NCBI GenBank assembly: GCA_963762315.1
Contig: CAVXKO010000004.1
Location: 930,001 to 994,000, forward strand
Length of the DNA stretch: 64,000 nucleotides
Origin: RPQJ01 sp963762315
Lineage (GTDB): Bacteria; Pseudomonadota; Gammaproteobacteria; Steroidobacterales; Steroidobacteraceae
Direction: 5' to 3'
The translations under genes and the position numbers were made by a program. The notes under the pieces are model-generated. The model was not told the DNA's origin. It did no database searches and saw nothing but the letters and a program-made list of their open reading frames with translations. Positions 27,801 to 41,652 of this stretch are shown in pieces (position 1 is the stretch's first letter; the number at the start of each line of letters is the position of its first letter).

Positions 27801-27962
27801 GTGGCGGAGCGCCAGCGCCAGGCGCTGATCGGCTCACGCCTGATGGGCGTGGCGGGGGAACTGCAGATGGAGGGGGAGGTGATGCACGTGATCGTGCATC
27901 GCATCGTGGACCTGAGCCGCTGGCTCGGGCGGCTGACCGCGCGTTCGCGCGACTTCCACTGA
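24849..27962 (+). CDS. dnaE2: Error-prone DNA polymerase DnaE2 (ImuC)
   Basis: This 1037-residue C-family translesion polymerase has an N-terminal PHP domain (YAELHCLSNFSFLRGASHP). The polymerase core carries the catalytic acidic motif PPDIDVDFEHERRE near residue 385, then GFPRHLSQHVGGFVI and PESHAASFALLVYVSAWLKK. A C-terminal OB fold follows (RVRTAGLVITRQRPGSAQGV). It is intact, unlike many neighbours. With ImuA and ImuB it forms the SOS mutasome that copies damaged templates. Confidence 0.97.
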   Translation: MSYAELHCLSNFSFLRGASHPEELVERAEQLGYAAIAITDECSVAGVVRAHTAARNRPIKLIIGTELRLVDGLRCVLLATNRRGYAQLCRLITRGRRAAQKGEYRLVREDFARAGVCAQAPAVDAGAQIVDDCLCLWLPGSRPDPAEARWLAEVFPGRSWIAVELLTTGRDRRRLESLQSLGRELGLPLVAAGDVHMHARSRRALQDVLTATRIGTPVDRAGFALFPNGERSLRPLPRLAELYPSALLAATLEIAARCAFSLDDLRYEYPREIVPEGYTPAGWLRHLTERGKRDRWPQGAPETVERMVAHELGLIEELRYEAYFLTVHDIVRYARSRGILCQGRGSAANSAVCFCLGITEVDPARMSLLFERFISRERNEPPDIDVDFEHERREEVIQYLYAKYGRHRAALTATVICYRPRSALRDVAKAMGLDALQVGALARSMQWWDGSQIDEGRVREAGLDPESPVLSKVLSLARTLLGFPRHLSQHVGGFVIARDRLEDLVPVENATMPERTVIQWDKDDLDALGLLKVDVLGLGMLAAIRRAFSLIEGFRGQAWTLATVPAEDPAVYDMIGHADTVGVFQIESRAQMAMLPRLRPRSFYDLVIEVAIIRPGPIQGDMVHPYLRRRSGLEPVSYPSPEVEGVLKRTLGVPIFQEQVMQLAIVAAGFTPGESDQLRRAMAAWKRKGGLGHFEERLITGMRERGYEEEFARQIFRQILGFGEYGFPESHAASFALLVYVSAWLKKHEPAAFTAALINSQPMGFYAPSQLVQDARRHGVEVRGVDAAVSEWDCTLERGAADEPALRLGLRLAKGFPEAASLRLVAARREAPFTSAQELAERARLDRRELGCLAAAGALEKLAGHRHRAAWQVAGVEQSLPLMPQPRIAEGIPLLRAPREGEDIVADYAHTGLTLRRHPLALLRTQFEAKGMSSAARLRELGHGARVRTAGLVITRQRPGSAQGVTFVTLEDETGQVNLIVWRDVAERQRQALIGSRLMGVAGELQMEGEVMHVIVHRIVDLSRWLGRLTARSRDFH

Positions 27963-27970
27963 GCGCGGGC

Positions 27971-28219
27971 CTAGCTCTTGCGCGGGCGCGGCCGGTCGCC
28001 GAGATCGTAGTCGTCGAAGTCGCTCAGCAGTTCCGAGGTGCGCTTCTGTTCGAGCATGCGCTCGAGCTTGCGCCACGCCGGCTCGACGCCGCGTGGGGCG
28101 CCACGCTTGCGCTTGTCGAGGTCCTGCATGAGTCGGTCCACGTCGAGCGATTCCTCGTCGCCGGCGACCTCTTCGCTGTCCTCGTCTTCGAACTCGTCCG
28201 ACTCTGGCTTCTCGCTCAT
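27971..28219 (-). CDS. Small acidic hypothetical protein
   Basis: This 82-residue protein begins with an acidic, probably disordered stretch (MSEKPESDEFEDEDSEE). A mixed-charge helix follows (WRKLERMLEQKRTSELLSDFDDYDL) and the tail is basic (RPRPRKS). No family is recognised with confidence. It is convergent with dnaE2 (8-base gap). A TATAAA hexamer about 60 bases upstream on the minus strand could be its -10. Confidence 0.6.
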   Translation of the reverse strand: MSEKPESDEFEDEDSEEVAGDEESLDVDRLMQDLDKRKRGAPRGVEPAWRKLERMLEQKRTSELLSDFDDYDLGDRPRPRKS

Positions 28220-28342
28220 CGAATGACCCGCGGTCTGACCCCACCGGCAATCCTTCAGACGCGGCTGTTTATACTTCGCCCTCGTGACCGCGGCAAGACT
28301 GTGCTCGCCACCTGTCGCCGCAGTGCAACAGGACTCGCGCCA

Positions 28343-29131
28343 TCAGTGCAGCAGGGCGGCCATGCGCCGCCGATACGCAGCCACCAGTTCATCCGCCGGC
28401 CCGAGCACGTCGAAGGCCATCAGGAGGCTGCGGCGCGCCAGGTCGTCGCCGAACTTGCGGTTGCGGCGCATGAGATCCAGCCACTCCGAGAGCGCCGTGC
28501 CGTAGTCGCCTGCCAGCGCGTGGTGCGCGGCAAGCGCATGGCGAGCCTCGCCATCGGTGGGGTCCTGCTCGAGCGCTGCGTGCAGCGCAGGCACGTCCGG
28601 CCGCGCCACGACGGCCTCGAGGAAGGCGAGGCGGGCACGCAGCGACTTCAACAGCGCGTGCTCCGGTTCGGCTGCACCCAAGGCCTCGATGGCGGCGGCC
28701 GCGCCCTGCAGGTCGCGACTTTCGATGAGTCGTGCCGCTAGCTGGTCCGGCCGCGACAAATCCGGCGCCTCCTGCTCCGCGACCGCTTCCGCGCCGAGGT
28801 ACTTGTCGAGCAGCGCGCGCACGACATTCTCCGGCTGGGCGCCCACGAGTTGCTCCGCCACCTCGCGGTCGCGGACCAGCATCAGCGTCGGGATGCTGCG
28901 GATGCCGAAATGCTGGGCGATCTGCTGCTGCTCGTCCGTGTTCACCTTGGCGAGGACGAAGCGGCCGCCGTAATCGTCTGCCAGGCGCTCGAGCATCGGC
29001 ATCACGGCCTGGCACGGTCCGCACCACGGCGCCCAGAAATCGACCAGCACGGGTTTGCCGGCGGACGCCTCGACGACGTCCGTCATGAAGTTCTCGATCG
29101 TCGCGACGATCTTGTATGCGGCTTCCGCCAT
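28343..29131 (-). CDS. ybbN: Thioredoxin-like chaperedoxin YbbN (CnoX)
   Basis: ATG 29131 gives a 262-residue protein. The thioredoxin domain (residues 1-110) has VDFWAPWCGPCQAVMP with an intact CGPC site, and IRSIPTLMLVRD carries the cis-Pro. A TPR-like helical half follows (LIESRDLQGAAAAIEALGAA, HALAAHHALAGDYGTALSEW). E. coli YbbN has SXXC in place of CXXC; many proteobacterial homologues keep both cysteines, as here. The role is a holdase linked to GroEL/DnaK under oxidative stress. It is divergent from putA. Confidence 0.9.
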   Translation of the reverse strand: MAEAAYKIVATIENFMTDVVEASAGKPVLVDFWAPWCGPCQAVMPMLERLADDYGGRFVLAKVNTDEQQQIAQHFGIRSIPTLMLVRDREVAEQLVGAQPENVVRALLDKYLGAEAVAEQEAPDLSRPDQLAARLIESRDLQGAAAAIEALGAAEPEHALLKSLRARLAFLEAVVARPDVPALHAALEQDPTDGEARHALAAHHALAGDYGTALSEWLDLMRRNRKFGDDLARRSLLMAFDVLGPADELVAAYRRRMAALLH

Positions 29132-29448
29132 GGTGCTGCTCCCGGTTCCGTGCTTTTTCCTTTTACTCGCGCGCCGATTGTCCCCGCCCGTCACCGTGCG
29201 TCAAGGAGGCGCGTCAATGGAGATCAAGGTCTGCCTCATGACCGGCGCCCTCGGGCTGGGGGGTGAGCAACCAGGCCCGGCACAACACCGAAGCGCCGGC
29301 CGGCACCGAAAAGACCGACACGCCGACGACGCTCGGACTGCAGTACGAAACCAGGCAAGGGAGCTGCCCCCGGCGGGCCCGCGGGGAGATGCCCCCGGGT
29401 CCGCGATTGTGGCTAGAATCCGCGCTCCATCCTTCGGAGCGCCGGTCC
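29132..29448 (+). other. ybbN-putA intergenic region with candidate small ORF and -10 element
   Basis: This region holds a strong Shine-Dalgarno (AAGGAGG) seven bases before ATG 29217, reading MEIKVCLMTGALGLG. At a run of six G (near 29256-29261) a one-base change would continue into SNQARHNTEAPAGTEKTDTP, which has coding-like third positions. A TAGAAT hexamer at 29414-29419 could be the putA -10, 30 bases before the putA start. The small ORF is a candidate only; I recognise no family. Confidence 0.35.
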
Positions 29449-32400
29449 ATGGCAGCACCCTCGGGCGGCGGAACGCCGCCTGGCTTCCTTTTCGCCGATG
29501 CCGACGATTTCCTGACCGCGGTCGGGCGTGCCATCAATGCCGACTTCCTCGGCGACGAGGAGCGCATCGTCCGCGGCCTGGCCGATGCCGCGCGGCTGGA
29601 TGAAGCGACCCATGGCCGTGTCCAGGCGACGGCGAAGCAGTTGGTCGAAGCGGTGCGCAAGGCGCCGGCCAGCAAGACAGGCATCGACGCGTTCCTGCGC
29701 CAGTACGACCTTTCGTCGCAGGAAGGCGTGATCCTGATGTGCCTCGCGGAAGCACTGCTGCGCATCCCGGACGACGAGACGGCCGACCGCCTGATCGCCG
29801 ACAAGCTGCGCGCGGGCGATTGGGCGAGCCACCTGGGCGACAGCCAGTCTCTGTTCGTCAATGCGTCCACCTGGGGGCTCATGCTCACGGGCCGCATGGT
29901 GCGGCTCGATCCGAAGGACGTGGCGGCCCCGGGCGGCGCGATGAGCCGGGTGATGGGTCGCATCGGCGAGCCGCTGGTCCGCACGGCCATGCGGCAGGCG
30001 ATGCGCATCATGGGCCACCAGTTCGTCATGGGCCGGACCATCGTGGAGGCCCTGGACAATTCCATGACCGGCGACAATCGCCGCTATCGCTACACGTTCG
30101 ACATGCTCGGCGAGGCGGCGCTGACGCGCTCGGATGCCGACCGGTACTTCGAGGCATACCGCAGCGCCATCGGTGCGCTCAAGGCGCGCGTGGGAGAGTA
30201 TCAGGTCGCTTGAAGCGCGGCCCAGCATTTCCGTGAAGCTGTCCGCGCTGCACCCGCGCTTCGAGCGCACGAACCGCAAGCGCGTGCTCGCCGAGCTCGT
30301 GCCGCGCATCGTCGGATCTGAGCCTGCTGGCACGAGACTCCGGCATCGCGCTCACGCTCGACGCCGAGGAATCCGAGCGTCTCGAGATCTCCCTCGAAAT
30401 CGTCGAGGCGGTGTGCCGCGAACCCAGGCTGGATGGCTGGCAGGGTTTCGGCCTCGCGGTGCAGGCCTACCAGAAGCGGGCGACCCGCGTACTGCGCTAC
30501 CTCATCGGCCTCGCGCGGGAAACGCAGCGCACGCTCAACGTGCGGCTGGTGAAGGGCGCCTACTGGGACAGCGAGATCAAGCGCAGCCAGGAGCGCGGCC
30601 TGCCGGGCTACCCGGTATTCACGCGCAAGTCGAATACCGACGTGTCCTACCTCGCCTGCGCGCGGATCATGCTGGAGGAAGGCACGGGAGCTGTACCCGC
30701 AGTTCGCCACGCACAATGCGCATACGGTCGCCGCCGTCTGGCACCTCGCGAAGCAGCGCGGGCCGCGAATTCGAATTCCAGCGCCTGCACGGCATGGGCG
30801 AGGAGCTGTACGCGCATGTCACGCGCGAGGACGGGCTCGACGTGCCCTGCCGCGTCTATGCGCCGGTGGGCGAGCACGAGGACCTGCTGCCGTACCTGGT
30901 GCGGCGCCTGCTCGAGAACGGCGCGAACACGTCCTTCGTCAATCGCCTCGTCAACGAGAACGAGTCGGTCGACAGCATCGTCGCGGACCCGGTGCGTACC
31001 GTCGACGGCCTGCGCACGCGCGGCGCACCCGCGCATCGCCGCAGCCCGTCGACATTTATCCGCCCGAACGCCGCAATTCGCTGGGGCTGCAACTCGCCGA
31101 CGGCGCCGTGCTGCGCGAACCTCGCCGATCGCATGGAGCAAGATCTCGCGCCGCCCCTGGCTGGCGCGGCCGGTCGATCGCGGGGCGCGAGTTCGAGGGT
31201 TCTACCGACACCGTGCGCAATCCCGGCGAACACGTCGGACGTGGTCGGCCACGTGCACGAGCGCGACGCGCGACGCAGGTCGTACGAGGCCATCGCGATC
31301 GCCGCGCGCGCCCAGCCGCGAGTGGAACGCAACCCCGGCCGAGCACGCGCGGCCAAGGCGCTCGAGCAAGGCGGCGGACCTGTTCGAAGAGAGCCTGCCC
31401 GAGCTGATCGCGATGTGCGTGCGCGAAGCCGGCAAGACGGTGCCCGACAGCATCGCCGAGGTGCGCGAGGCGGTGGACTTCCTGCGCTACTACGCCGCGC
31501 GCGCGCGGGCGGATTTCGGCGCGCCGTTGCGCCTGCCCGGGCCGACGGGCGAGAGCAACGAGCTGTCGCTGCACGGGCGGGGCGTGTTCACCTGCATCAG
31601 CCCGTGGAACTTCCCGCTCGCGATCTTCACGGGCCAGGTGGCGGCGGCGCTCGCGGCGGGCAACTCCGTCGATCGCGAAGCCTGCCGAGCAGACGCCGCT
31701 GGTCGCGGCACAGGCCGTGCGCCTGCTGCTGCAGGCCGGCATTCCAGCACGACGTGCTGCACTTCCTGCCGGGCGACGGCGCGGTGGTCGGTGCTGCGGC
31801 TGTTGCCGATTCGCGCGTCGCCGGCGTCGCCTTCACGGGTTCGACCGAGACGGCCCGGATCATCCATCGCGCGCAGGCAAGCCGCGAAGGCGCCATCCCG
31901 GTGCTGATCGCCGAGACCGGCGGCCAGAACGCGATGATCGTCGACAGCTCCGCGCTTCCCGAGCAGGTCGTGCTCGATGCGGTGCAGTCGTCGTTCAACA
32001 GCGCCGGCCAGCGCTGCTCGGCGCTGCGCGTGCTTTGCGTGCAGGAGGACATCGCGCCGAAGGTGCTGCGGCTGCTCGCCGGTTACATGGAGGAGCTCGT
32101 CGTCGGCGACCCGGCACTGCTCGAGACGGACGTCGGCCCGGTGATCGACGAGGCCGCGCGCGCCATGCTCGAGGGGCACGCGAAGGAGATCATCCGCAGC
32201 GCCCGATGGCACCATCGCCTGCAGCTCGCGGATGCGACGCGGCGCGGAACGTTCGTCGCCCCGCTTGCGGTGCAGATCGATTCGATGTCGGCGCTGCAGC
32301 GCGAGTGGTTCGGTCCGATCCTGCACGTGCTCACCTACAAGGCGCGCGACCTCGAGTCGCTCGTCGACGCGGTCAACGGCACGGGATTCGGCTTGACGTT

Positions 32401-32646
32401 CGGCGTGCACAGCCGCATCGACAGCACGGTCAAGCGCGTGGCTTCGCGGGTCAGCGCGGGCAACGTCTACGTGAACCGCAACATGATCGGCGCCGTGGTC
32501 GGCACGCAGCCGTTCGGCGGTTGCGGCCTGTCGGGCACCGGCCCGAAGGCGGGCGGTCCTCGCTACCTGCACCGTTACGCGCATGAGCGCACACTCACCA
32601 TCAACACTTCTGCGGTGGGCGGCAACGCCTCGCTGCTGGCCATGGA

Positions 32647-32650
<4 letters not shown>
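29449..32650 (+). CDS. putA: Bifunctional proline dehydrogenase / P5C dehydrogenase PutA (multiple frameshifts)
   Basis: PutA oxidises proline to glutamate at the inner membrane. ATG 29449 gives an N-terminus without a ribbon-helix-helix domain. The FAD-dependent ProDH barrel follows (TGDNRRYRYTFDMLGEAA, then RPSISVKLSALHPRFE, then VRLVKGAYWDSEIKRSQERG). The P5C dehydrogenase half has VFTCISPWNFPLAIFTGQVA, IAETGGQNAMIV with the general-base Glu, and SFNSAGQRCSALRVL with the nucleophilic Cys. Homology switches frame near 30205, 30318, 30690, 31035 and at several points to about 31740; after that it is clean to 32650. About 1065 residues when corrected. Confidence 0.88.
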
Positions 32651-34028
<1,378 letters not shown>

Positions 34029-34045
34029 GCAGCGGAGGAGGCACG

Positions 34046-34756
34046 ATGGCCACGACGTTCGAAGGCAAGGTTGCCGTGGTGACCGGCGCGTTCGGCGTGC
34101 TCGGAGCGGCGGTGGCTCGCAAGCTCGCGGCGCAGGGCGCCCGCGTGGCGCTGGTGGACGTGGCGCCGCAACCGTCGGCCGAACTCACCGTAGAGTTCAG
34201 CGGCCGCAACCTGCTGCTCGGCGGCGTCGATCTCTCGAACTTCGAGGCGACTCGCAAGGCGATGGCGGCGATCTCGATGCGCTTCGGCGGAATCGACATC
34301 CTGGTGAACGTCGCGGGCGGTTTTCGCTGGGAGAAATTCGAGGACGGCGAAGTCGAGACCTGGGACCAGCTGTATGCGATGAACCTGCGCACCGCCGTGG
34401 TGGCCAGCAAGGCGGTGTTGCCCGCGATGCTCGAGCGCCCCGCGGGACGCATCGTCAACATCGGCGCGGGCGCGGCGGCGAAGGCGCGGACCGGGATGGG
34501 GCCGTACACGGCGTCGAAAGCCGGCGTGCAGCGGCTCACGGAGGCCCTCTCCGATGAGTTCAAGGACCGCGGGATCACCGTCAACGCGATCCTGCCCGGG
34601 ACGATCGACACGCCCCGCAACCGGCTCGACATGCCGGACGCCGATTTCTCGCGCTGGGTCGCGCCGGCGCAGATTGCGGAAGTGATCGCCTTCCTGGCGT
34701 CCGAGGCCGGCGCTGCGGTGACGGGTGCCGCGATTCCGGTGTTCGGCCGCGGTTGA
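34046..34756 (+). CDS. Short-chain dehydrogenase/reductase
   Basis: This 236-residue SDR starts at ATG 34046 behind GGAGGAGG. It has VVTGAFGVLGAAVARKLA (cofactor loop), DILVNVAGGF, the active-site Ser region VNIGAGAAAKA, PYTASKAG (catalytic Tyr and Lys) and VNAILPGTIDTP. An Asp after the second strand (ALVDVAPQ) suggests NAD preference. It is 17 bases after sdaA on the same strand, but its substrate is unknown. It is intact, in contrast to the two genes before it. Confidence 0.85.
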   Translation: MATTFEGKVAVVTGAFGVLGAAVARKLAAQGARVALVDVAPQPSAELTVEFSGRNLLLGGVDLSNFEATRKAMAAISMRFGGIDILVNVAGGFRWEKFEDGEVETWDQLYAMNLRTAVVASKAVLPAMLERPAGRIVNIGAGAAAKARTGMGPYTASKAGVQRLTEALSDEFKDRGITVNAILPGTIDTPRNRLDMPDADFSRWVAPAQIAEVIAFLASEAGAAVTGAAIPVFGRG

Positions 34757-34768
34757 GCGTCCTTCTCG

Positions 34769-35335
34769 CTAGGCGAGGTTGCGCGGGTAGTCGAATTCTG
34801 CCTCGCGTCCCTGGCCCCAGTCGATCTTGCTCCAGTCGTCCAAGTCAAAGAGCGCGGTGAAGACCGCGCACGTCGGCATGTTGTCGATCTGGTCGCCGGC
34901 CGACAGGCGGTTCACGAAATCCGTGATGCCAGGATTGTGGCCGAACACCATCACGTGACCGGCGGTCCCGCCGAGTTCGCGAACCACCTCGAGCATCGCG
35001 ACCGGCTCCGCGAGGTAGAGGCGCTCGTCCTGCGCGATGTGCTCCGCGGGCACCTTGAGTTCCCGCGCCATGATGCTCGCCGTCGTCAGCGCCCGGACCG
35101 CGGGGCTGGTGAGGATGACGTCGGGCTTGAGCTTGCGCGCGCGCAGGCGGCGAGCCATCTCCGGCGCATCCTGCTGCCCGCGCTTGTTGAGCGAGCGATC
35201 CCAGTCGTCCTGGCCGGGCAGCGACCAGTCCGACTTGGCATGGCGGACGACGGTGAGGCGTTTCATCCGCTCGGTGCCCTTGCGGCGGTCCTCGAGCGCC
35301 TGGACCTTGCTCTTGCTGAGTTTGCCGAGGCTCAT
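34769..35335 (-). CDS. sixA: Phosphohistidine phosphatase SixA-like
   Basis: This 188-residue histidine phosphatase starts at ATG 35335 on an ATGA overlap with the Rieske gene. That overlap supports this start over ATG 35266. The RHG-type motif is VVRHAKSDWS, and GHVMVFGHNPGIT contains the second catalytic His. DVILTSPAVRALTTA follows the SixA pattern. SixA dephosphorylates phosphohistidine on the nitrogen-type phosphotransfer protein NPr/HPt domains in E. coli. Here it is the last gene of the SUF operon strand. Confidence 0.85.
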   Translation of the reverse strand: MSLGKLSKSKVQALEDRRKGTERMKRLTVVRHAKSDWSLPGQDDWDRSLNKRGQQDAPEMARRLRARKLKPDVILTSPAVRALTTASIMARELKVPAEHIAQDERLYLAEPVAMLEVVRELGGTAGHVMVFGHNPGITDFVNRLSAGDQIDNMPTCAVFTALFDLDDWSKIDWGQGREAEFDYPRNLA

Positions 35336-35643
35336 GGGCTGCCGACCTCCACGACGCCGTCCACCACGCGCGTCGGATAGCTGCGGACCGGTTCGTAGGC
35401 GGGCGGGGTGAGCGCGCGACCGGTGCGCAGGCAGAAGCGCGCGCCGTGGCGGGGGCAGATCACCTGGTGATCGTCCAGCTCGCCGCCCGCGAGTCCGCCG
35501 CCGTCGTGCGTGCATACGTCGTCGATCGCGAAGAATTCGCCGCCGATGTTGTAGACGGCGACGAACGTCCCATCGACCTCGACGGAGGCGTAGTCGCCGG
35601 GCGCGATGTCCGCCGCCGCGCCGACGCGAAGCCACGTGGTCAT
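35332..35643 (-). CDS. Rieske-type [2Fe-2S] ferredoxin
   Basis: ATG 35643 gives 103 residues. The cluster ligands are in CTHDGGGL and CPRHGARF, the CXH...CX2H pattern of Rieske proteins. PAYEPVRSYPTRVVDG is the usual C-terminal strand. There is no membrane anchor, so it is a soluble ferredoxin of the kind often appended to SUF operons. It may supply electrons for cluster assembly. It overlaps sixA and lies 199 bases after sufT, with two hairpins in the gap. Confidence 0.85.
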   Translation of the reverse strand: MTTWLRVGAAADIAPGDYASVEVDGTFVAVYNIGGEFFAIDDVCTHDGGGLAGGELDDHQVICPRHGARFCLRTGRALTPPAYEPVRSYPTRVVDGVVEVGSP

Positions 35644-35722
35644 GCGCAAGCTCGAGGAAAAGGACGTCCGAGCCGGGACACGGATCGCCGGGACGCCGTA
35701 AACCCGTCCGTGGGGGCTCCGA

Positions 35723-35802
35723 CCGCGGCGTCCATGCCGCGGACGGCCCGTCGATCCGGTCCCGGCCCGGACGTCCGCACGTGCGCGTTTGCGCACGGGA
35801 CG
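35723..35802 (-). promoter_or_regulatory. Two hairpins between sufT and the Rieske gene
   Basis: CCGCGGC-GTCCAT-GCCGCGG at 35723-35742 and CGTGCGC-GTTT-GCGCACG within 35771-35802 are perfect 7-bp stems. The second is extended by CGTCC/GGACG. Neither has a U-tract, so they are not classical terminators. They could stabilise or process the SUF mRNA upstream of the Rieske-sixA pair. Confidence 0.4.
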
Positions 35803-35842
35803 GATGCTGTCGCGTCGGCGCTGCGCGTTGCTGCGCCCATGA

Positions 35843-36391
35843 CTACATCATTCCCGTCTGGAGTCTGGCGGCCTCGGACATCATCTCCTGGCTCCATGGC
35901 GGGTCGAAGACCAGTTCGACGTCGGCACGCTTCACGGTCGGGATCACCTCGACCTTTTCCCGCACATCGGCGACCAGCACGTCGCCCATGCCGCAGCCCG
36001 GCGCCGTGAGCGTCATCTTGATCTCGAGCACGCGGCCGTCACCCTCGGGCTTCACTGTGCATTCGTAGACCAGGCCGAGGTCCACGATGTTGATCGGGAT
36101 CTCCGGGTCGTAGCAGCCCTTCATCTGCTGCCAGGCGAGATCGCGCACGTCCTCGTCGCTCGCATTCGGCGGCAGATCCGGCGCCTCGACGGGCTCCTTG
36201 CCGAGCGCATCGGCATCCTTTCCGGCGATGCGGAAGAGGTTGCCCTCCACGTACACCGTGAAGCTGCCGCCCAGCGCCTGCGTGATGTAGCCCGTCTGGC
36301 CCGTGCGCAGTTTCACGTTGAGGCCCGCCGGGACGATGATCGCGTCCACGTCGCGCGCAAAGGTCACTGGTTCGTTGTCGGCTCGATACAC
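35843..36391 (-). CDS. sufT: Fe-S assembly protein SufT (DUF59/MIP18)
   Basis: The 182-residue protein starts at GTG 36391. An N-terminal domain (PVTFARDVDAIIVPAGLNV, ITQALGGSFTVYVEGNLFRI) is followed by a DUF59 domain: CYDPEIPINIVDLGLVYEC, TLTAPGCGMGDVL, and VFDPPWSQEMMSEAARLQTG. This is the SufT architecture, a factor for Fe-S maturation under high demand. It lies 22 bases after sufU. Confidence 0.92.
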   Translation of the reverse strand: MYRADNEPVTFARDVDAIIVPAGLNVKLRTGQTGYITQALGGSFTVYVEGNLFRIAGKDADALGKEPVEAPDLPPNASDEDVRDLAWQQMKGCYDPEIPINIVDLGLVYECTVKPEGDGRVLEIKMTLTAPGCGMGDVLVADVREKVEVIPTVKRADVELVFDPPWSQEMMSEAARLQTGMM

Positions 36392-36413
36392 GTCGCCACC
36401 CGGTTCGTTGCGA

Positions 36414-36859
36414 TTACTCGGTCTTCACCGGCTCGGCCTGCTGGTGCAGCGCGGCTTCGAGCGTATGCCAGCACAGGCTCGCGCACTTCACGCGGGCCGG
36501 GAACTCGCGCACGCCCGAGAGCGCGCCGAGCTTGCCGAGGCTCTCGACGTCCACGTCCGCGTCGTCGCGCGTCAGCAGGTCGTGCATCTTCCCGAAGAGC
36601 TGCTCGGCATCCGGCACGGTCTTGCCCTTGACGCTCTCCGTCAGCAGCGAGGCCGAGGCGACCGAGATCGCGCAGCCGCTGCCTTGGAAGGAAACGTCGC
36701 TGATGCGATCGCCGTCGAGCTTCACGAAGACGGTCAGCTTGTCGCCGCAAAGGGGATTGAAGCCGTCGGCGTGCCGATCGGCATCCGGCATCTCGCGGAA
36801 GTTCCGCGGATTGCGGTTGTGGTCGACGATGACGTCGCGATACAGGTCCTTGAGGTCCA

Positions 36860-36860
<1 letters not shown>
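36414..36860 (-). CDS. sufU: SufU/IscU-family Fe-S scaffold protein
   Basis: ATG 36860 shares one base with the sufS stop (TGATG). The 148-residue protein has LYRDVIVDHNRNPRN, NPLCGDKLTVFVKL, QGSGCAISVASASLLTE and RVKCASLCWHTLEAAL, giving the three conserved Cys and the Asp. The spacing between the second and third Cys is the SufU type, in which a zinc-bound form relays sulfur from SufS. The product would act with SufS as sulfur acceptor and with SufBCD as scaffold. Confidence 0.9.
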
Positions 36861-38105
<1,245 letters not shown>

Positions 38106-38109
<4 letters not shown>

Positions 38110-39414
38110 GACTGCGGCTCCATGAGTCGCACCAGGCGGCCGTCGAGCTCGTCGTGCACCAGCGAGGCTACCGGCGCATGGTCGATCAGCGAGAGCACCG
38201 CGCCCGCGAAAGCGCGCGTCAGGGCGCTCCGCGCCTCGTCTTCGGAGAGCCCGCGCGATCGCAGGTAGAACATCGCGGCAGGGTCGAGCTGGCCGGTCGT
38301 CGCGCCGTGGCCGCACTGCACGTCGTCGGCGTAGATCTCGAGCTCGGGCTTAGTGTCGATCTCGGCGCCCGTGCGTCAGCAGCAGGTTGCGGCTCGACTG
38401 GCGAGCGTTCGATTTCTGGGCGCCCTCGTGCACGACGGTCTTGCCGTTGAACACCGCTCGGCCGCGGTTGGCGGCCACGCCCCGGTAGTCCTGCAGGCTG
38501 CGGGTCTCGACGCCGCGGTGGTCGACGTGCACGTGCGTATCGAGGTGGCGCGAGCCGTCCGCGATGAACATGCCGGTCACAGCCGCCTCGGCGGCGCGAC
38601 CGGCGAGGTTGACGTTGAGGTCGAGGCGAGGCAGCGAACTGCCAAGTTGCGAGTCACGAACCGCAAGGCGCGCACCCGCGCCGACGGTCACGTCGAAACG
38701 CTCGATGTGGAATGCGCGCCCGCCGGCGGCCTGGATCCGGTAGGCGTGCAGTTCGGCGCCGTCGGCCAGTTCCGCATCGACGACGGCCGCGACGAAATGC
38801 TCGCCCGCCTCGTCGCCCATGTGGTGCAGGACGACGCGCAGGAAGCTGTCGGGGGCCATCCGGACGCTCACGCGCGGATAGGACATGGTCGGCACGGCGC
38901 CGTTTGCGACCAGCACGACGTGCAGTACCTCGCTGCAGCGAATGCCGCGCCCGACTTCGATGAGCAGGGGGTCTGCGCTCATGGCGGCATTCAATGCGGC
39001 AAAGCGCTCTGTGCCGCCACCCTGCGGCCAACGCAACACGGCTGCCGCCACGCCATCGTCGGCACGCACCTCGCCGAGCGCGCCGATCCGGACACCGGAG
39101 GGCGGCGGGCGCAGATTCGACAGATCGTCACGCAGGTGTCCATTGACCAGCACGACTCGACGGTCACCGAGCGTCGCGGGCAGTGGGATCTGCGCGCAGA
39201 GGGCGTCGGCACGGTTTGCCGGAGCGAAGCGTCGGCTCTCCAGTCTGCGCAGGTTCGTGTACTTCCAGGCCTCGTCACGGGGGGCGGGGAAACCCAGTTC
39301 CTCGAAGCGCGCGAAGGCCGCCGAGCGCCGCTCCGGCTGGCCGCGCAAGCGCCGGCTTCAGGGTCTCGAAAGCCTGCCGGTATTGCTCCGTCGCCGTGGT
39401 GCGGGCCGGCTCGC

Positions 39415-39418
<4 letters not shown>
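38106..39418 (-). CDS. sufD: SufD, component of the SufBCD scaffold (two frameshifts)
   Basis: ATG 39418 overlaps the sufC stop. It reads MSEPARTTATEQYRQAFETL, shifts near 39350 to FEELGFPAPRDEAWKYTNLR (a SufD hallmark), runs through the beta-helix region (HVHVDHRGVETRSLQDYRGV, GRAVFNGKTVVHEGAQKSNA), and shifts near 38375 to KPELEIYADDVQCGHGATTG and LDPAAMFYLRSRGL. It ends at 38106. SufD pairs with SufB on the SufC ATPase to build Fe-S clusters. The corrected length is about 437 residues. Confidence 0.9.
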
Positions 39419-40170
<752 letters not shown>

Positions 40171-40194
40171 GTGCGTCGGTACTCGGGTCAGGGT

Positions 40195-41643
<1,449 letters not shown>

Positions 41644-41652
41644 GCGCCGACC

